Part shown: positions 37,813 to 47,833 of the stretch, piece by piece
Layout of the letters: each line of letters begins with the position of its first letter
How positions within the stretch are numbered: the first letter of the stretch is position 1
Assembly (NCBI GenBank): GCA_965223775.1
Contig: OZ245021.1
Location: 1,860,001 to 1,924,000, forward strand
DNA: 64,000 nucleotides
Source of the DNA: JAJDXW01 sp965223775
Lineage (GTDB): Bacteria > Pseudomonadota > Gammaproteobacteria > HK1
Direction: 5' to 3'
The notes under the pieces: generated by a model
Database searches by the model: none
Told to the model about the DNA's origin: nothing
The model's input: only the letters and a program-made list of their open reading frames with translations
Made by a program: the position numbers and the translations under genes

Positions 37813-38445
37813 CTAGCGGAAAGAGAGAAGGCGGTCCAGGAAGGCGGCCATGCGCTTCGCGCGCGCATGCGTACGGGCCCGCTCCGCGCGGATGATCGCC
37901 TCGATCTCATCCAGAGCGTCCTCGAACCGTTCGTTGACGACGAGGTAGTCGAAGTCCGGGTAGTGGGAAATCTCGCGCGTCGCGTTTCCGATCCGCTCGG
38001 CGATGCTCGCCTCGTCGTCCTGGCCGCGTTCGCGCAGCCGCCGCTCCAGTGCTTCCAGCGACGGCGGCAGGATCTGGATCGTGATTGCCCCGACTCCCTG
38101 ATCGCGCACCTGCGCGGCTCCCTGCCAGTCGATCTCGAGCAGCACGTCCACTCCGCGCCGCCGTCGTTCCTCGACCCAGTCGTGGGAGGTTCCGTACCAG
38201 TTGCCGAAGACCCGTGCGGTCTCGAGCATCCGGCCCTTGTCCGCGAGACGGCGAAAGTGCGTGTCCGCCACGAAGTGATACTCGCGTCCGTCCTGCTCAC
38301 CGTCCCGGGCGGGGCGCGTGGTATGGGAGACCGAGACTTCGACCCCCGAAACCCGATCCACGAGACCGCGCACGAGGGAGCTCTTGCCGGCCCCCGACGG
38401 CCCGGCAATCACGAACAGGAGCCCGGTGGTTCGATCCACGTTCAC
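37813..38445 (-). CDS. gmk: Guanylate kinase
   Basis: It phosphorylates GMP to GDP. The length is 210 aa. The P-loop GPSGAGKSSLV is near residue 15, the GMP-binding region follows (VSHTTRPARDGEQDGREYHFV), and there is LLEIDWQGAAQVR. It is encoded 12 bp after yicC on the same strand and upstream of rpoZ and spoT. Confidence 0.96.
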   Translation of the reverse strand: MNVDRTTGLLFVIAGPSGAGKSSLVRGLVDRVSGVEVSVSHTTRPARDGEQDGREYHFVADTHFRRLADKGRMLETARVFGNWYGTSHDWVEERRRRGVDVLLEIDWQGAAQVRDQGVGAITIQILPPSLEALERRLRERGQDDEASIAERIGNATREISHYPDFDYLVVNERFEDALDEIEAIIRAERARTHARAKRMAAFLDRLLSFR

Positions 38446-38457
38446 TTCGCCGCCGCG

Positions 38458-39342
38458 CTATTCGATGTTCTGGATCTGCTCGCGCATCTGCTCGATGAGC
38501 ACCTTGAGGTCGACGGAAGCCCGGCTGGAATCCGGATCGGCCGACTTCGACCCCAGGGTGTTGGCCTCACGCTGGAGCTCCTGCATGAGAAAGTCGAGGC
38601 GCCGGCCGATGGGGGATCGGCTCGCGAGCGCTTCGCGGACCTCCGTGACATGGGCATCGAGCCGGTCCAGCTCTTCGGCGACGTCGGAGCGGCTCGCGAA
38701 CATCACCACCTCGTGGGCGAGCCGGTTCGGATCGAGATCGACCCGCGCTTCGTCCAGGCGGGCGAGGAGCCGGGCGCGATATTTCTCCTGCACCTGGGGA
38801 AGCACGGTTCGCACACCCGCCGCGATGCTCGCGACCTCCTCGCACCGGCGGCCGACTATCTCGCCCAGCTTCGCCCCTTCTCGCGCTCGCGCGGCCACGA
38901 GGCTCGTGAGGGTCCGGTCGAGCAGTTCCAGCACCCCTTCTTCGACCGCGCTCCGGTCGATGCCGGGAGCATGCACCACCCCGGGCCAACGCAGGATATC
39001 CAATGCGGTAGGAGGGCGCAGGAGCAGGCCGCCCGGGGCTCTTTGCGCCGTCGTTTCCACCTTCCGCGTAGCGGACAGCAACCGCCCCATGAGTTCGACA
39101 TCGAGCGAGAGTCCCCGCCCGCCGCTTGCGGACGGCTGGAACCGAAGGCTGCACTCGACCTTCCCTCGCCGTACCCTGGCCGCCACCCGCTCGCGCACCC
39201 TGGCATCGAGCGAGCGAAGCTCCTCGGGAAGGCGTAACGTCACGTCGAGATAGCGGTGATTGACCGAGCGAAGCTCCAAGACCGCGGCGCCCCACTCGGC
39301 ATCGAGGTCTTCACGTGCGAACGCGGTCATGCTGTGGACCAT
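38458..39342 (-). CDS. yicC: YicC-family endoribonuclease
   Basis: A 294-aa protein of the YicC family, described in E. coli as an RNase. The start MVHSMTAFARED fits the family, and the inner motif ELRSVNHRYLDVTLRLPEELR and the C-terminal SPIGRRLDFLMQELQREANTLGSKS are diagnostic. The open frame upstream of 39342 is not part of it. It is the first gene of the yicC-gmk-rpoZ-spoT series and is divergent from rph. Confidence 0.94.
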   Translation of the reverse strand: MVHSMTAFAREDLDAEWGAAVLELRSVNHRYLDVTLRLPEELRSLDARVRERVAARVRRGKVECSLRFQPSASGGRGLSLDVELMGRLLSATRKVETTAQRAPGGLLLRPPTALDILRWPGVVHAPGIDRSAVEEGVLELLDRTLTSLVAARAREGAKLGEIVGRRCEEVASIAAGVRTVLPQVQEKYRARLLARLDEARVDLDPNRLAHEVVMFASRSDVAEELDRLDAHVTEVREALASRSPIGRRLDFLMQELQREANTLGSKSADPDSSRASVDLKVLIEQMREQIQNIE

Positions 39343-39605
39343 GGCGGGCCGGATCCTAACAGTTGACCGGGCGGTTGACCGGGCGCCGGCGCGGGCGGGT
39401 CCACGGATTCCGGTGCCTCGCCCGAGCCGTCTCCGGGGGCCGCCGGGCACCGGCCGCGACGGCCCCCGGCACCCGGACCGAACCCACCGCGGTCTGCCTG
39501 GTGCGATGTATGATCGCATTCGGCGCCTGTCCCGAACCGTCCGGGGTCCATCCGGCGCCAGGTCCAAACCCACCGAATCGCTCGATCGCGAGCACGGAGA
39601 CGCGG

Positions 39606-40322
39606 ATGCACGAACGGCCGAGCGGCCGCCGCCCGGATGAATTGCGGGCGGTGCGCATGACACGCCACTACACCCGGCACGCGGAAGGGTCGGTCCTCGT
39701 CGAGTTCGGCGATACCAGGGTCATCTGCACCGCGAGCGTCGAGAGACGCGTTCCCCGGTTCCTCCACGGATCCGGCTCCGGATGGGTCACCGCGGAGTAC
39801 GGGATGCTGCCCCGCTCGACGAGCGAGCGCATGGCCCGCGAGGCCGCGCGCGGGCGCCAGGGGGGCCGGACTCTCGAGATCCAGCGGCTCATCGGCCGGA
39901 GCCTCCGGGCGGTCGCCGATCTGGAAGCCCTCGGCGAACGCACCATCCACGTCGACTGCGACGTCATCCAGGCGGACGGAGGGACCCGTACCGCCGCCAT
40001 CTCCGGCGGCTATGTGGCACTTGCCGACGCGGTCGCGACCGTGCGTACCCCGGGCGGGCGTGAGCCTCTTCATGGCCGGGTAGCGGCCGTATCGGTCGGG
40101 ATCTGGAACGGCCGGCCCGTCCTCGACCTCGACTACGCCGAGGACCGGGAGGCGGAAACGGACATGAACGTCGTGATGAACGAGAACGACGCGTTCGTGG
40201 AAATCCAGGGTACGGCCGAGGGGCACGCGTTCCGGGCGGAGGAGCTCGACGCGATGCTGTCGCTCGCCCGCGCCGGGATCGGGCGGATCCTCGAGGTTCA
40301 GCGGCAGGTTCTGGGCGGGTGA
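39606..40322 (+). CDS. rph: Ribonuclease PH
   Basis: A phosphorolytic 3' exoribonuclease that trims tRNA precursors. The length is 238 aa, the same as E. coli. Characteristic stretches are YTRHAEGSVLVEFGDTRVICTAS, GWVTAEYGMLPRST, GGRTLEIQRLIGRSLRAV and VDCDVIQADGGTRTAAI. ATG 39606 aligns with the family start. Its stop overlaps the GTG start of rdgB. Confidence 0.97.
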   Translation: MHERPSGRRPDELRAVRMTRHYTRHAEGSVLVEFGDTRVICTASVERRVPRFLHGSGSGWVTAEYGMLPRSTSERMAREAARGRQGGRTLEIQRLIGRSLRAVADLEALGERTIHVDCDVIQADGGTRTAAISGGYVALADAVATVRTPGGREPLHGRVAAVSVGIWNGRPVLDLDYAEDREAETDMNVVMNENDAFVEIQGTAEGHAFRAEELDAMLSLARAGIGRILEVQRQVLGG

Positions 40323-40921
40323 GACGAACCCTCGTCGTCGCGACCGGCAACCCGGGCAAGCTCGCCGAGTTGCAACGCATGCTGAACGGGCTCGGGTGGG
40401 AGGTCGTGGCGCAGTCCGCACTCGGCGTCGAGCCGCCGGTCGAGGACGGGCTCACGTTCGTCGAGAACGCGATCATCAAGGCCCGGAATGCGGCGGAGCA
40501 CACCGGCCGGCCGGCCCTCGCCGACGACTCGGGGCTCGTCGTCGATGCGCTTGGCGGCGCTCCCGGCGTTCTGTCCGCCCGGTTCGCCGGCCCCGCGGGC
40601 TCCGATGCGGCCAACAACGAGAAGCTGCTCGGCGCGCTCGCGGGGGTCCCCGAGGAGGAGCGGACCGCCCGCTTCGAGTGCGCGGTCGTCTGGATGCGGG
40701 ATCCACGTGATCCGGTGCCCGTCATCGCGCGCGGCACTTGGGCGGGGCAGGTGCTGGAAGCCCCGCGAGGTGCCCGCGGTTTCGGATACGACCCCCTCTT
40801 TCTCGATCCCGCCACCGGGCGCACCGCGGCAGAGCTCGAGCCCGAGCGCAAGGACGCGCTCAGCCATCGCGGGCAGGCCCTCCGGGAGTTGCGGGCGAAG
40901 CTCGCCGCGATTGCAGCCTGA
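40319..40921 (+). CDS. rdgB: dITP/XTP pyrophosphatase (RdgB/HAM1)
   Basis: It removes non-canonical purine triphosphates (dITP, XTP) from the nucleotide pool. The length is 200 aa. The N-terminal VVATGNPGKLAELQRML, the metal site LADDSGLVVDALGGAPGVLSAR and the C-terminal GFGYDPLF and LSHRGQALREL are all present. The GTG start at 40319 overlaps the rph stop (GTGA), giving translational coupling. Confidence 0.96.
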   Translation: MRRTLVVATGNPGKLAELQRMLNGLGWEVVAQSALGVEPPVEDGLTFVENAIIKARNAAEHTGRPALADDSGLVVDALGGAPGVLSARFAGPAGSDAANNEKLLGALAGVPEEERTARFECAVVWMRDPRDPVPVIARGTWAGQVLEAPRGARGFGYDPLFLDPATGRTAAELEPERKDALSHRGQALRELRAKLAAIAA

Positions 40922-41014
40922 ACGCTGCCGGCCGCTGCTCCGGCTCGCGCCCCGGAGTCAGCTATTCACCAGGTCGAAACGCCTTCGATTCCCGTCGCGG
41001 GCGCTTCCTTGCCG

Positions 41015-42316
41015 TCAGCTATTTACGAGGTTTGGCAGCCAGAGAACGATCTCGGGGAAGGCGAGGAACAGGCCCACCGTCACCACGTCGGCGAGGAAGA
41101 AGGGCAGGATCCCCCGGAACACGTCCGAGAGCGCGATGTCCGGGCGCACCGCGGCCACCACGTAGCAGTTGAGGCCGACCGGCGGGGTGATGAGGCAGAC
41201 CTCGCACATCTTGACCACGATGATCCCGAACCAGATCGGGTCGTAGCCGAGCGCCACCACCGCGGGGTACACGACCGGCAGGGTGAGCAGAAGCATGCCG
41301 ATCGCGTCCATGAACATTCCGAGCACGGCGTAGCCGAGCAGGATCAGGATCATGGTCACCACCGTGGGCAGAGGCAGGTTCACGAGCCACGTCGCGAACG
41401 CTTCCGGAAGGCCCGCGAAGCCGAGGAAGCGGACGAAGATCAGGACCCCCCAGATGAGGGCGAAGATCATCACCGTGAGCTTCGCCGTCTCGAGTAGCGC
41501 GCTCTTGAGGGCCGGCCACCGCATCCCGCGGTAGAGCGCGATGCACATGACCACGAACGCGCCGAGTGCGCCCGCCTCGGTCGGGGTCGCCCACCCCGCG
41601 TACATCGCGCTGAAGATGATCGCGACAACGGCGAAGATCGGAATGGTGGGCGGAAGGGTCGCGAACCGCTCGCGGAGCGGGGGCGAGGCGATGGGGCGCC
41701 CGAGTTCCGGCCGTGCCGTGCACTGCCCGACGATGAGGGCCGCGTAGATGAGGGCCGACACCGCTCCGGGGAGGAACCCCGCGAGGATCAAGGTGCCGAC
41801 CGATTCCTCCACAATGATCGCGTAGATGACGAGGATCGCGCTCGGTGGGATGAGGGAGGCGAGGGTTCCCCCCGCCGCCACCACCCCCGCCGCGAGCCTC
41901 GGGCTGTAGCCGTTCTCGAGCATGTGCGGGATCGCGACCCGGCTGAACACCGCCGCGGTCGCGGTGCTCGCCCCGGAGACCGCCGCGAAGCCGGCCGTCG
42001 CGAACACGCTCGCGACCGCGAGCCCGCCCGGAAACCAGCCGACCCAGGCGCGCGCCGCGTTGAACAGGGCGTGGGTGAGCCCCGCGTGGTACGCGACGAA
42101 GCCGATGAGGATGAACATCGGGAGGACGCTCAGCACGTAGTTGACCGATTTCGAATGCGGCACCGTGCCGACGATTCCGGCCCCCGCGTCCCAGCCAATG
42201 AGCCAGACCATGCCGACGAGGCCGGCGAGGGCCGCCGCCGCGAACACTCGTACACCGAGAAACACGGTGGCCAGCAGCCCGCCGGTCACGAGGAGGCCGA
42301 TGGTGAGCTCGTCCAT
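41015..42316 (-). CDS. TRAP transporter large permease (DctM)
   Basis: The 12-helix membrane component of a tripartite ATP-independent periplasmic transporter, using an ion gradient to import an organic acid or similar solute. The length is 433 aa. Motifs include GLAVASVFATAGFAAVSGAS, SLIPPSAILVIYAIIVEESVG and the C-terminal ITPPVGLNCYVVAAV. It is directly adjacent to the small permease gene (start and stop share one base) and follows the binding-protein gene. The substrate is unknown; a methylated amine or glycine derivative is suggested by the neighbouring oxidase. Confidence 0.94.
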   Translation of the reverse strand: MDELTIGLLVTGGLLATVFLGVRVFAAAALAGLVGMVWLIGWDAGAGIVGTVPHSKSVNYVLSVLPMFILIGFVAYHAGLTHALFNAARAWVGWFPGGLAVASVFATAGFAAVSGASTATAAVFSRVAIPHMLENGYSPRLAAGVVAAGGTLASLIPPSAILVIYAIIVEESVGTLILAGFLPGAVSALIYAALIVGQCTARPELGRPIASPPLRERFATLPPTIPIFAVVAIIFSAMYAGWATPTEAGALGAFVVMCIALYRGMRWPALKSALLETAKLTVMIFALIWGVLIFVRFLGFAGLPEAFATWLVNLPLPTVVTMILILLGYAVLGMFMDAIGMLLLTLPVVYPAVVALGYDPIWFGIIVVKMCEVCLITPPVGLNCYVVAAVRPDIALSDVFRGILPFFLADVVTVGLFLAFPEIVLWLPNLVNS

Positions 42317-42993
42317 CAGTTGTGCTTCTCCGTAGCGGTCCCGCCGTGGCTGGGCAGGCCCGCTTCATCCGCTTCTCCGGCGAGCCCGGTCTCGATCTCG
42401 TGCTGGGCCTGCTCGTCCACGGTCTCGATGAGGGGGATCCCGACCGGCGCCGCGTCGGGGTGCGCCGCGAGCCGGAGGAAGCCGATGAACTGGATGACGA
42501 GCCGTACCAGGAGGACAGCGAACGCGACGGGAATCAGGAGCTTGGAGGGCCAGAGGGGGATCTCGATGTCGATGGAGCTGTCGCCGATGAGCCACGCGCG
42601 AAGGAAGTGTTCGTAGCCGAACCACGCGAGGATCGCGATGATCCCGATGACCGTGAGCGTGCCGAGGGCCTCCAGGACCCAGAGGGACCGGCCGCTGAAC
42701 TTCTTGATGATGATCTCCATCCGCACGTGCCCGCCGACACGCTGGGTATAGGCGATGGCGATGAACGCGAACACCGTCATCGCGAACTCGATGACGTCCA
42801 CGTAGCCCGGCACCGGCAGGTTGATGAGCTTGCGTCCGAAGACCTGGAACACCCCGATGAACATCACCGCGAGGATGACGAGGGCGGCCAGAAGGTTGAG
42901 CGCGCTCTCGAACTTGAAGAAACCCTTGTCGGCCGCGTCGAGACCGCGGGCGAACGGCGACCGGTCGCTTGGGTTCGCAGACACGGGAATCAC
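42316..42993 (-). CDS. TRAP transporter small permease (DctQ)
   Basis: A 225-aa four-helix membrane subunit partnering DctM. Hydrophobic segments include LNLLAALVILAVMFIGVFQV and FAMTVFAFIAIAY, followed by the family's HVRMEIIIKKFSGRSLW. The C-terminal tail after the last helix is long and rich in Glu. It lies between the dctM-like and dctP-like genes on the minus strand. Confidence 0.91.
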   Translation of the reverse strand: MIPVSANPSDRSPFARGLDAADKGFFKFESALNLLAALVILAVMFIGVFQVFGRKLINLPVPGYVDVIEFAMTVFAFIAIAYTQRVGGHVRMEIIIKKFSGRSLWVLEALGTLTVIGIIAILAWFGYEHFLRAWLIGDSSIDIEIPLWPSKLLIPVAFAVLLVRLVIQFIGFLRLAAHPDAAPVGIPLIETVDEQAQHEIETGLAGEADEAGLPSHGGTATEKHN

Positions 42994-43059
42994 TCCGTAT
43001 TCAGCAGCAACCCCGCTCCCGAGGCCGGGAGCGGGGCAAGTCCTCGACGATAACGATGG

Positions 43060-44112
43060 TTACATCGCCGCCTTTGCGGTGGACAGGACGAGGTCCAGCA
43101 GCTCCTGCGCGGGGATCTTGTCCTTGTTCTCCTCGACCCAGGCATTCCAGGCCGGCTCGCCCGCGATCCGGCGGAACTCGGCCATCTCCTCTTCGGGGAT
43201 CTGGACCATCTGGATCTTGCCGCCTTCACTCCACTTCTTCTCGTTCGCGACGTCCTTCGCCTTGTAGGCGGCGTCCATCGCGGCGTACGCACCGTCCTTC
43301 AAGCTCAGGAGGAGCTCCTTGTACTGATCGGGCAAGGCTTCCCACGCACCGGTATTGAACACGCTCGGGCAGTTGACCGTGCCGAGGCTCATGTTGGTGG
43401 TCACCCAGTCCGCGATCTCGTCGAGCTTGTAGGCGGCGAAGGTGTAGGAGTATGGGAAGCCGATGGCGTCCACGGTCCCGCGCTGGAGCGCGGTGTAGGT
43501 CTCCGACGCCGGCATGGTGGACGGGGTGGCTCCGATCATCCTCGCGGCCCGGCCCATCCCGCCGAGTGCCCGCAGGCGCTTGCCCTCGAAATCGGCGACG
43601 GACTGCGGCGGGGCGCCCCGACCCATGTACTCGTACTGGGGCAGGATGTTGGACATGTAGATGTACGCGTTCCACTTCGAGAGCGCCTCGTGCGCCGACG
43701 GGTGGCTGTATATCGCGTCGTGCACCTTGCGCATCACCCCGAAGTCGTCGAGAGGGAGGAACGGCAGGTCGAGCACGTTGAGCGGCGCGTTCTTGCCCGG
43801 GTGGTAGGCGGCGCAGAAGATCGCGGCTTCGAACGCCCCGAGCGAGATCCCGTCGAGGTTCTCCTTGCTCTTGGAGAGCTGCTGGCCGTAGAAGAGCTTG
43901 ATGGTGAACTTGCCGCCGGTGCGCTCGGCGACCTGGGCGGACGCGTACTCCGCACCCTCGGTGAAGGCCCGGCGCTTGCCCCAGAGCGACATCTTCCAGT
44001 GCACTTCGGGGCCATCGACCATCTGGGCGGCGGCGGGGGCGACGCTCGCGGTGAGGCTCACGCCGGCGGCGACCAAGGACGCCGCTGCGACGGACAGGAT
44101 TGTCTTTCGCAT
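43060..44112 (-). CDS. TRAP transporter solute-binding protein (DctP)
   Basis: The periplasmic binding component of 350 aa. A signal peptide is evident (MRKTILSVAAASLVAAGVSL, cleaved near AAAQM). The mature part shows GKFTIKLFYGQQLSKSKENLDGISLGAFEAA and the ligand-contact region LRALGGMGRAARMIGATPSTMPASETYTALQRGTVDA, with the arginine expected for binding a carboxylate. It is the first gene of the TRAP operon and is divergent from the dimethylglycine-dehydrogenase-like gene. Confidence 0.93.
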   Translation of the reverse strand: MRKTILSVAAASLVAAGVSLTASVAPAAAQMVDGPEVHWKMSLWGKRRAFTEGAEYASAQVAERTGGKFTIKLFYGQQLSKSKENLDGISLGAFEAAIFCAAYHPGKNAPLNVLDLPFLPLDDFGVMRKVHDAIYSHPSAHEALSKWNAYIYMSNILPQYEYMGRGAPPQSVADFEGKRLRALGGMGRAARMIGATPSTMPASETYTALQRGTVDAIGFPYSYTFAAYKLDEIADWVTTNMSLGTVNCPSVFNTGAWEALPDQYKELLLSLKDGAYAAMDAAYKAKDVANEKKWSEGGKIQMVQIPEEEMAEFRRIAGEPAWNAWVEENKDKIPAQELLDLVLSTAKAAM

Positions 44113-44379
44113 CGTTGATTCCTCTCGTTCGATTGTCTGAGAAGCCCGCGGCTCCCGGACCCTGCCGCCGGATCGGACGCCGGCAGGGCCGCAGGGCGGG
44201 CCGCGCGGACGCGACACTAACCGACCCTGCGCCGCTCCGCAATCGGGCGGTGTCGCCGCGTCCCTTCGCCTCGCGCCGCCGCCGGCCATTGCCGTGCCGA
44301 TGGGACCCGTCGCAGGGCTTCCCTCCCGGCCCGAATGCGGCTACGGTGCCGCGGATTTCTCGCAGGTGGGAGTCGGCCC

Positions 44380-46815
44380 ATGAAGTCTCATGCCCGGGTC
44401 GTCGTGATCGGCGGCGGCGTCGTCGGCGTCTCGACGCTGTACCACCTCGCCCGCAAGGGTTGCTCGGACGCGGTGCTGTGCGAGCGTACGGAGCTTACCG
44501 CCGGCTCCACCTGGCACGCGGCGGGGCTCCTGCCCCTTTTCAACATGAGCTACAGCGTCGGGCAGATCCACAAGTACTCGGTGCGGCTCTACCCGGAGCT
44601 CGAGCGCGAGACCGGGCAGGACGTCGGCTTCCGCCCGGTCGGCAACATCCGCCTCGCGACGAACCGCGACCGCATGGACGAGTACCGGTTCTACGCCGGG
44701 GTCGCGCGCACCATCGGGGTCCGCGTCGAGTTCCTGACCCCCGCCGAGGTCCAATCGATCTGGCCGCTCTGCAACGTGGACGGGCTCGTCGGGGCCATCG
44801 TGCACCCCGAGGACGGCTACATCCAGCCCGCCGATCTCACCCAGGCGTTCGCCCGCGGCGCCCGCGACCGGGGGGCGGAGATCCACCGGCGCACGAAGGT
44901 GACCGCCATCGAGCGGACCGGGGGCGGGGAGTGGCGGGTGCGAACCGACCAAGGCGACATCGTGTGCGAGCACGTGGTGAGCGCCACCGGCAACCACGCC
45001 CGACAGACGGGAGCGATGGTCGGTCTCGACATCCCCGCCATTCCCGTCGAGCACCAGTACCTCGTCACCGAACCGCACCCCGACATCGTCGCCCGCCACG
45101 AGCAGGGGCTGCCGGAGATGGGGGTCCTGCGCGAATCCGACGCCTCGTATTACCTCCGCGAGGAGCGGGGCGGCCTCCTGCTCGGCCCTTACGAGGTTGG
45201 CGCGCCCGCCTGCTTCGTCGACGGGCCATCCGACGATTTCGAGAACGACCTCTTCCCCGAGGACCTCGAACGGCTCGAGCCGCACATCGAGGCAGTCATC
45301 CGGCGCGTTCCGGCGTTCGGGGAGGTCGGGCTCAAGCAGGCCGTCAACGGCCCCATCCCCTATACCCCGGACGGGAGCCCCCTCATCGGCCCCGCCTGGG
45401 AAGTGCCCAACTTCTGGCTCAACGAGGGCCACAGCTTCGGCGTGACCGCGGCGGGAGGAGCCGGCTGGCAGATCGCGGAGTGGATCGTCGAGGGAGAGCC
45501 GTCGATCGACATGATGGGCGTCGACCCGCGACGCTTCGGCCCCCATGCGACCCGCGGCTACCTCAAAGAGAAGAACGAGGAAACCTACGCCAACGTCTTC
45601 ACCATCCACTACCCGGATGAGGAGCGCCCCGCCGCCCGGCCCCTCAAACAGGCCCCCTGCTACTCGCGCCTGCAGTCGCTCGGGGCGGTGTTCGGCCAGG
45701 TCTACGGCTGGGAACGGCCCAACTGGTTCGCCCCCGAAGGGGTGGAGCCGAGGGACGTCTGGAGCTTCCGGCGCAGCAACTGGTTCGAGCACGTCGGGGC
45801 GGAGTGCCGGCACGTGCACGAGCAGGCGGGGCTCCTCGACATGAGCGCGTTCGCGAAGTGCGAGGTGTCGGGACCGGGGGCGCAGGCGTGGCTCGACGGC
45901 CTCTTTGCGAACCGCATTCCCGCCCGGGTCGGCCGCGTCGGGCTCTGTCACCTGCTTGCCGCCAACGGCGGGGTGCGATCGGAGTTCACCGTGTACCGCG
46001 AAGCCCCCGACCGCTTCTACCTGGTGTCGGCGGGAGCGTTCGAGCGCCACGACTTCGATACGCTCCGCAAGCTCTTGCCCTGCGACGGCAGCGTCCGCTT
46101 CGAGCCGGCGACCACCCGCTACGGGGTGTTCGTGATCGCGGGCCCGAAGTCGCGCGAGCTGCTCGAGGGGCTCACCGACACCTCCCTCGCCGACGCGGAT
46201 TTTCCGTGGCTCTCCGGGCGCACCATCGACGTCGGAGCCGCCCACGCGCGGGCGCTTCGCCTCAACTTCGTCGGCGAGCTGGGCTGGGAGCTGCATCACC
46301 CCATCGAGATGCAGAACTACCTCTTCGACCGCCTGATGGAGGCGGGGCGGGACCACGATCTGCGCCCGTTCGGGATCCGGGCGATGGACTCGCTTCGCAT
46401 CGAGAAGTCCTACCGGCTCATTCCCCGCGAGCTCTCCATCGAGTACGCGGCTCTGGAATCCGGACTCAACCGTTTCGTGCATCTCAACAAGGGATCGTTC
46501 ATCGGCCGCAACGCGCTCGTCGAATGGCAGCAGCGGGGCTTCTCCTGGGCGTTCGCGACCCTGGAGGTGCACGGCGTGACGGATGCCGATGCCCGTGGTT
46601 CCGAGCCGGTCTACGCCGGGGGAGAGCTCGCGGGGAGGGCGACGAGCGGGAACTACGGCTGGCGGACCGGCAAGAGCCTTGCGCTCGCGATGGTGCGGCC
46701 GGACCTCGCGGTCGAGGGGTCCGAGGTCGAGATCGAGATTCTCGGCGAGCGCAGGCGGGCGACGGTGATCCCGGAATCGCCGTTCGACCCGAAGAACGAG
46801 CGCCTCCGGGCGTAG
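44380..46815 (+). CDS. Dimethylglycine/sarcosine dehydrogenase-like FAD protein with GcvT domains
   Basis: An 811-aa two-part enzyme. The N-terminal FAD/DAO domain starts with RVVVIGGGVVGVSTLYHLA (GxGxxG) and TAGSTWHAAGLLP, where the conserved His near the N-terminus is the usual covalent-FAD region. The C-terminal half is aminomethyltransferase-like (GcvT), with LLDMSAFAKCEVSGPGA and FRAMDSLRIEKSY-type GIRAMDSLRIEKSYRLIPREL. Relatives demethylate N-methylglycines and pass the one-carbon unit to folate. The exact substrate is unknown. It is divergent from the TRAP operon, suggesting uptake and oxidation of one compound. Confidence 0.9.
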   Translation: MKSHARVVVIGGGVVGVSTLYHLARKGCSDAVLCERTELTAGSTWHAAGLLPLFNMSYSVGQIHKYSVRLYPELERETGQDVGFRPVGNIRLATNRDRMDEYRFYAGVARTIGVRVEFLTPAEVQSIWPLCNVDGLVGAIVHPEDGYIQPADLTQAFARGARDRGAEIHRRTKVTAIERTGGGEWRVRTDQGDIVCEHVVSATGNHARQTGAMVGLDIPAIPVEHQYLVTEPHPDIVARHEQGLPEMGVLRESDASYYLREERGGLLLGPYEVGAPACFVDGPSDDFENDLFPEDLERLEPHIEAVIRRVPAFGEVGLKQAVNGPIPYTPDGSPLIGPAWEVPNFWLNEGHSFGVTAAGGAGWQIAEWIVEGEPSIDMMGVDPRRFGPHATRGYLKEKNEETYANVFTIHYPDEERPAARPLKQAPCYSRLQSLGAVFGQVYGWERPNWFAPEGVEPRDVWSFRRSNWFEHVGAECRHVHEQAGLLDMSAFAKCEVSGPGAQAWLDGLFANRIPARVGRVGLCHLLAANGGVRSEFTVYREAPDRFYLVSAGAFERHDFDTLRKLLPCDGSVRFEPATTRYGVFVIAGPKSRELLEGLTDTSLADADFPWLSGRTIDVGAAHARALRLNFVGELGWELHHPIEMQNYLFDRLMEAGRDHDLRPFGIRAMDSLRIEKSYRLIPRELSIEYAALESGLNRFVHLNKGSFIGRNALVEWQQRGFSWAFATLEVHGVTDADARGSEPVYAGGELAGRATSGNYGWRTGKSLALAMVRPDLAVEGSEVEIEILGERRRATVIPESPFDPKNERLRA

Positions 46816-47063
46816 GCTCCACTGCCGCGCGTCGGGCCGTTCCAGCACCGGCACCGGCGCGGGATCGAGATTTCCCTGGCGGTGCGCGTTTGTGCTCGAC
46901 CGCTACGGCCGCGAACGGACAAAGGCCGGCCGGCACGATCGGCTGGAACCGGAACCGCCTGAACTCGATGATGTGTACCCTGGCCAGACCCTCGACAACG
47001 ACATGTGTATGGTTGTGAAGGCGAGGAACCGGTGAAAGACTCAACTGAACCAAGGGGCTGAAG

Positions 47064-47726
47064 ATGACCTTCTCTCTCGTCGGCATGTGCCGCCGAACCG
47101 GAATGTTCGGCGCCGCGGTTGCCACGTCGAGCATGAACGTCGGCGCCCGCTGCCCGTTCGCCAAGGCCGGCGTCGGCGCGGCCCTCACCCAGCACCGCAC
47201 GGACGCCCGTCTTGGCCCCCGCGCCATCGAGCTGCTCGACGGGGGCAAGACCGCCCCCGAGGTCGCCGCGTCCCTCACCCGGGGCGATGCGACCATCGGC
47301 TGGCGGCAGCTCGCGGTCATCGATCGCGATGGTGGCACCGCCTGGCACCATGGGGACCGGATCAGCTCCACCCACGCGCAAGCGCAGGGTGACGGCTGCT
47401 GCGCCATCGGCAACATCATTCGCACCGAAGGCGTTCCCGCTGCGATGGTCGAGGCTTACGAGTCCGCCGCCGGCGAGCATCTCGCCGAACGGCTGCTGCT
47501 CGCGCTCGAGGCGGGCCTCGCCGCCGGCGGCGAGCTCAAGCAGATCAAGTCGGCCGCCCTGCTGGTTGTGGACGAGCACCCGTTCCCCCTGGTCGACCTG
47601 CGAGTCGAGTTCGACCGCGCGCCGCTCTCCGAGCTCCGCTTCCTGTGGGAGGTGTACCAGCCCCGGATGGAGGTCTTCGTCACCCGCGCCGTCGACCCGG
47701 ACAGCGTCCCCTATCCCGAGATCTGA
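47064..47726 (+). CDS. DUF1028 family protein (Ntn-hydrolase-like)
   Basis: A 220-aa DUF1028 protein. The N-terminus MTFSLVGMCRRTGMFGAAVATSSM and the following GARCPFAKAGVGAALTQ are diagnostic, as is GCCAIGNII in the middle. The function is not established; in other bacteria such genes often occur with RidA and peptidase genes, as here. GGGGCTGAAG precedes the ATG. The 248 bases upstream show no gene or known riboswitch. Confidence 0.88.
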   Translation: MTFSLVGMCRRTGMFGAAVATSSMNVGARCPFAKAGVGAALTQHRTDARLGPRAIELLDGGKTAPEVAASLTRGDATIGWRQLAVIDRDGGTAWHHGDRISSTHAQAQGDGCCAIGNIIRTEGVPAAMVEAYESAAGEHLAERLLLALEAGLAAGGELKQIKSAALLVVDEHPFPLVDLRVEFDRAPLSELRFLWEVYQPRMEVFVTRAVDPDSVPYPEI

Positions 47727-47833
47727 CGGAAGTGGCACTCACCGCAGGTGCGCGCAGCGGATCACGGGGCGCATCCGTGCCCGGCTCGTCCGGCGGAACG
47801 CAGCAGTGGATCGAGTGTTGCATCGCGCAGGCG

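Noticed and set aside
46816..47063. Riboswitch (glycine type) before the DUF1028 gene
   Set aside because: The glycine aptamer core and paired stems are not present.
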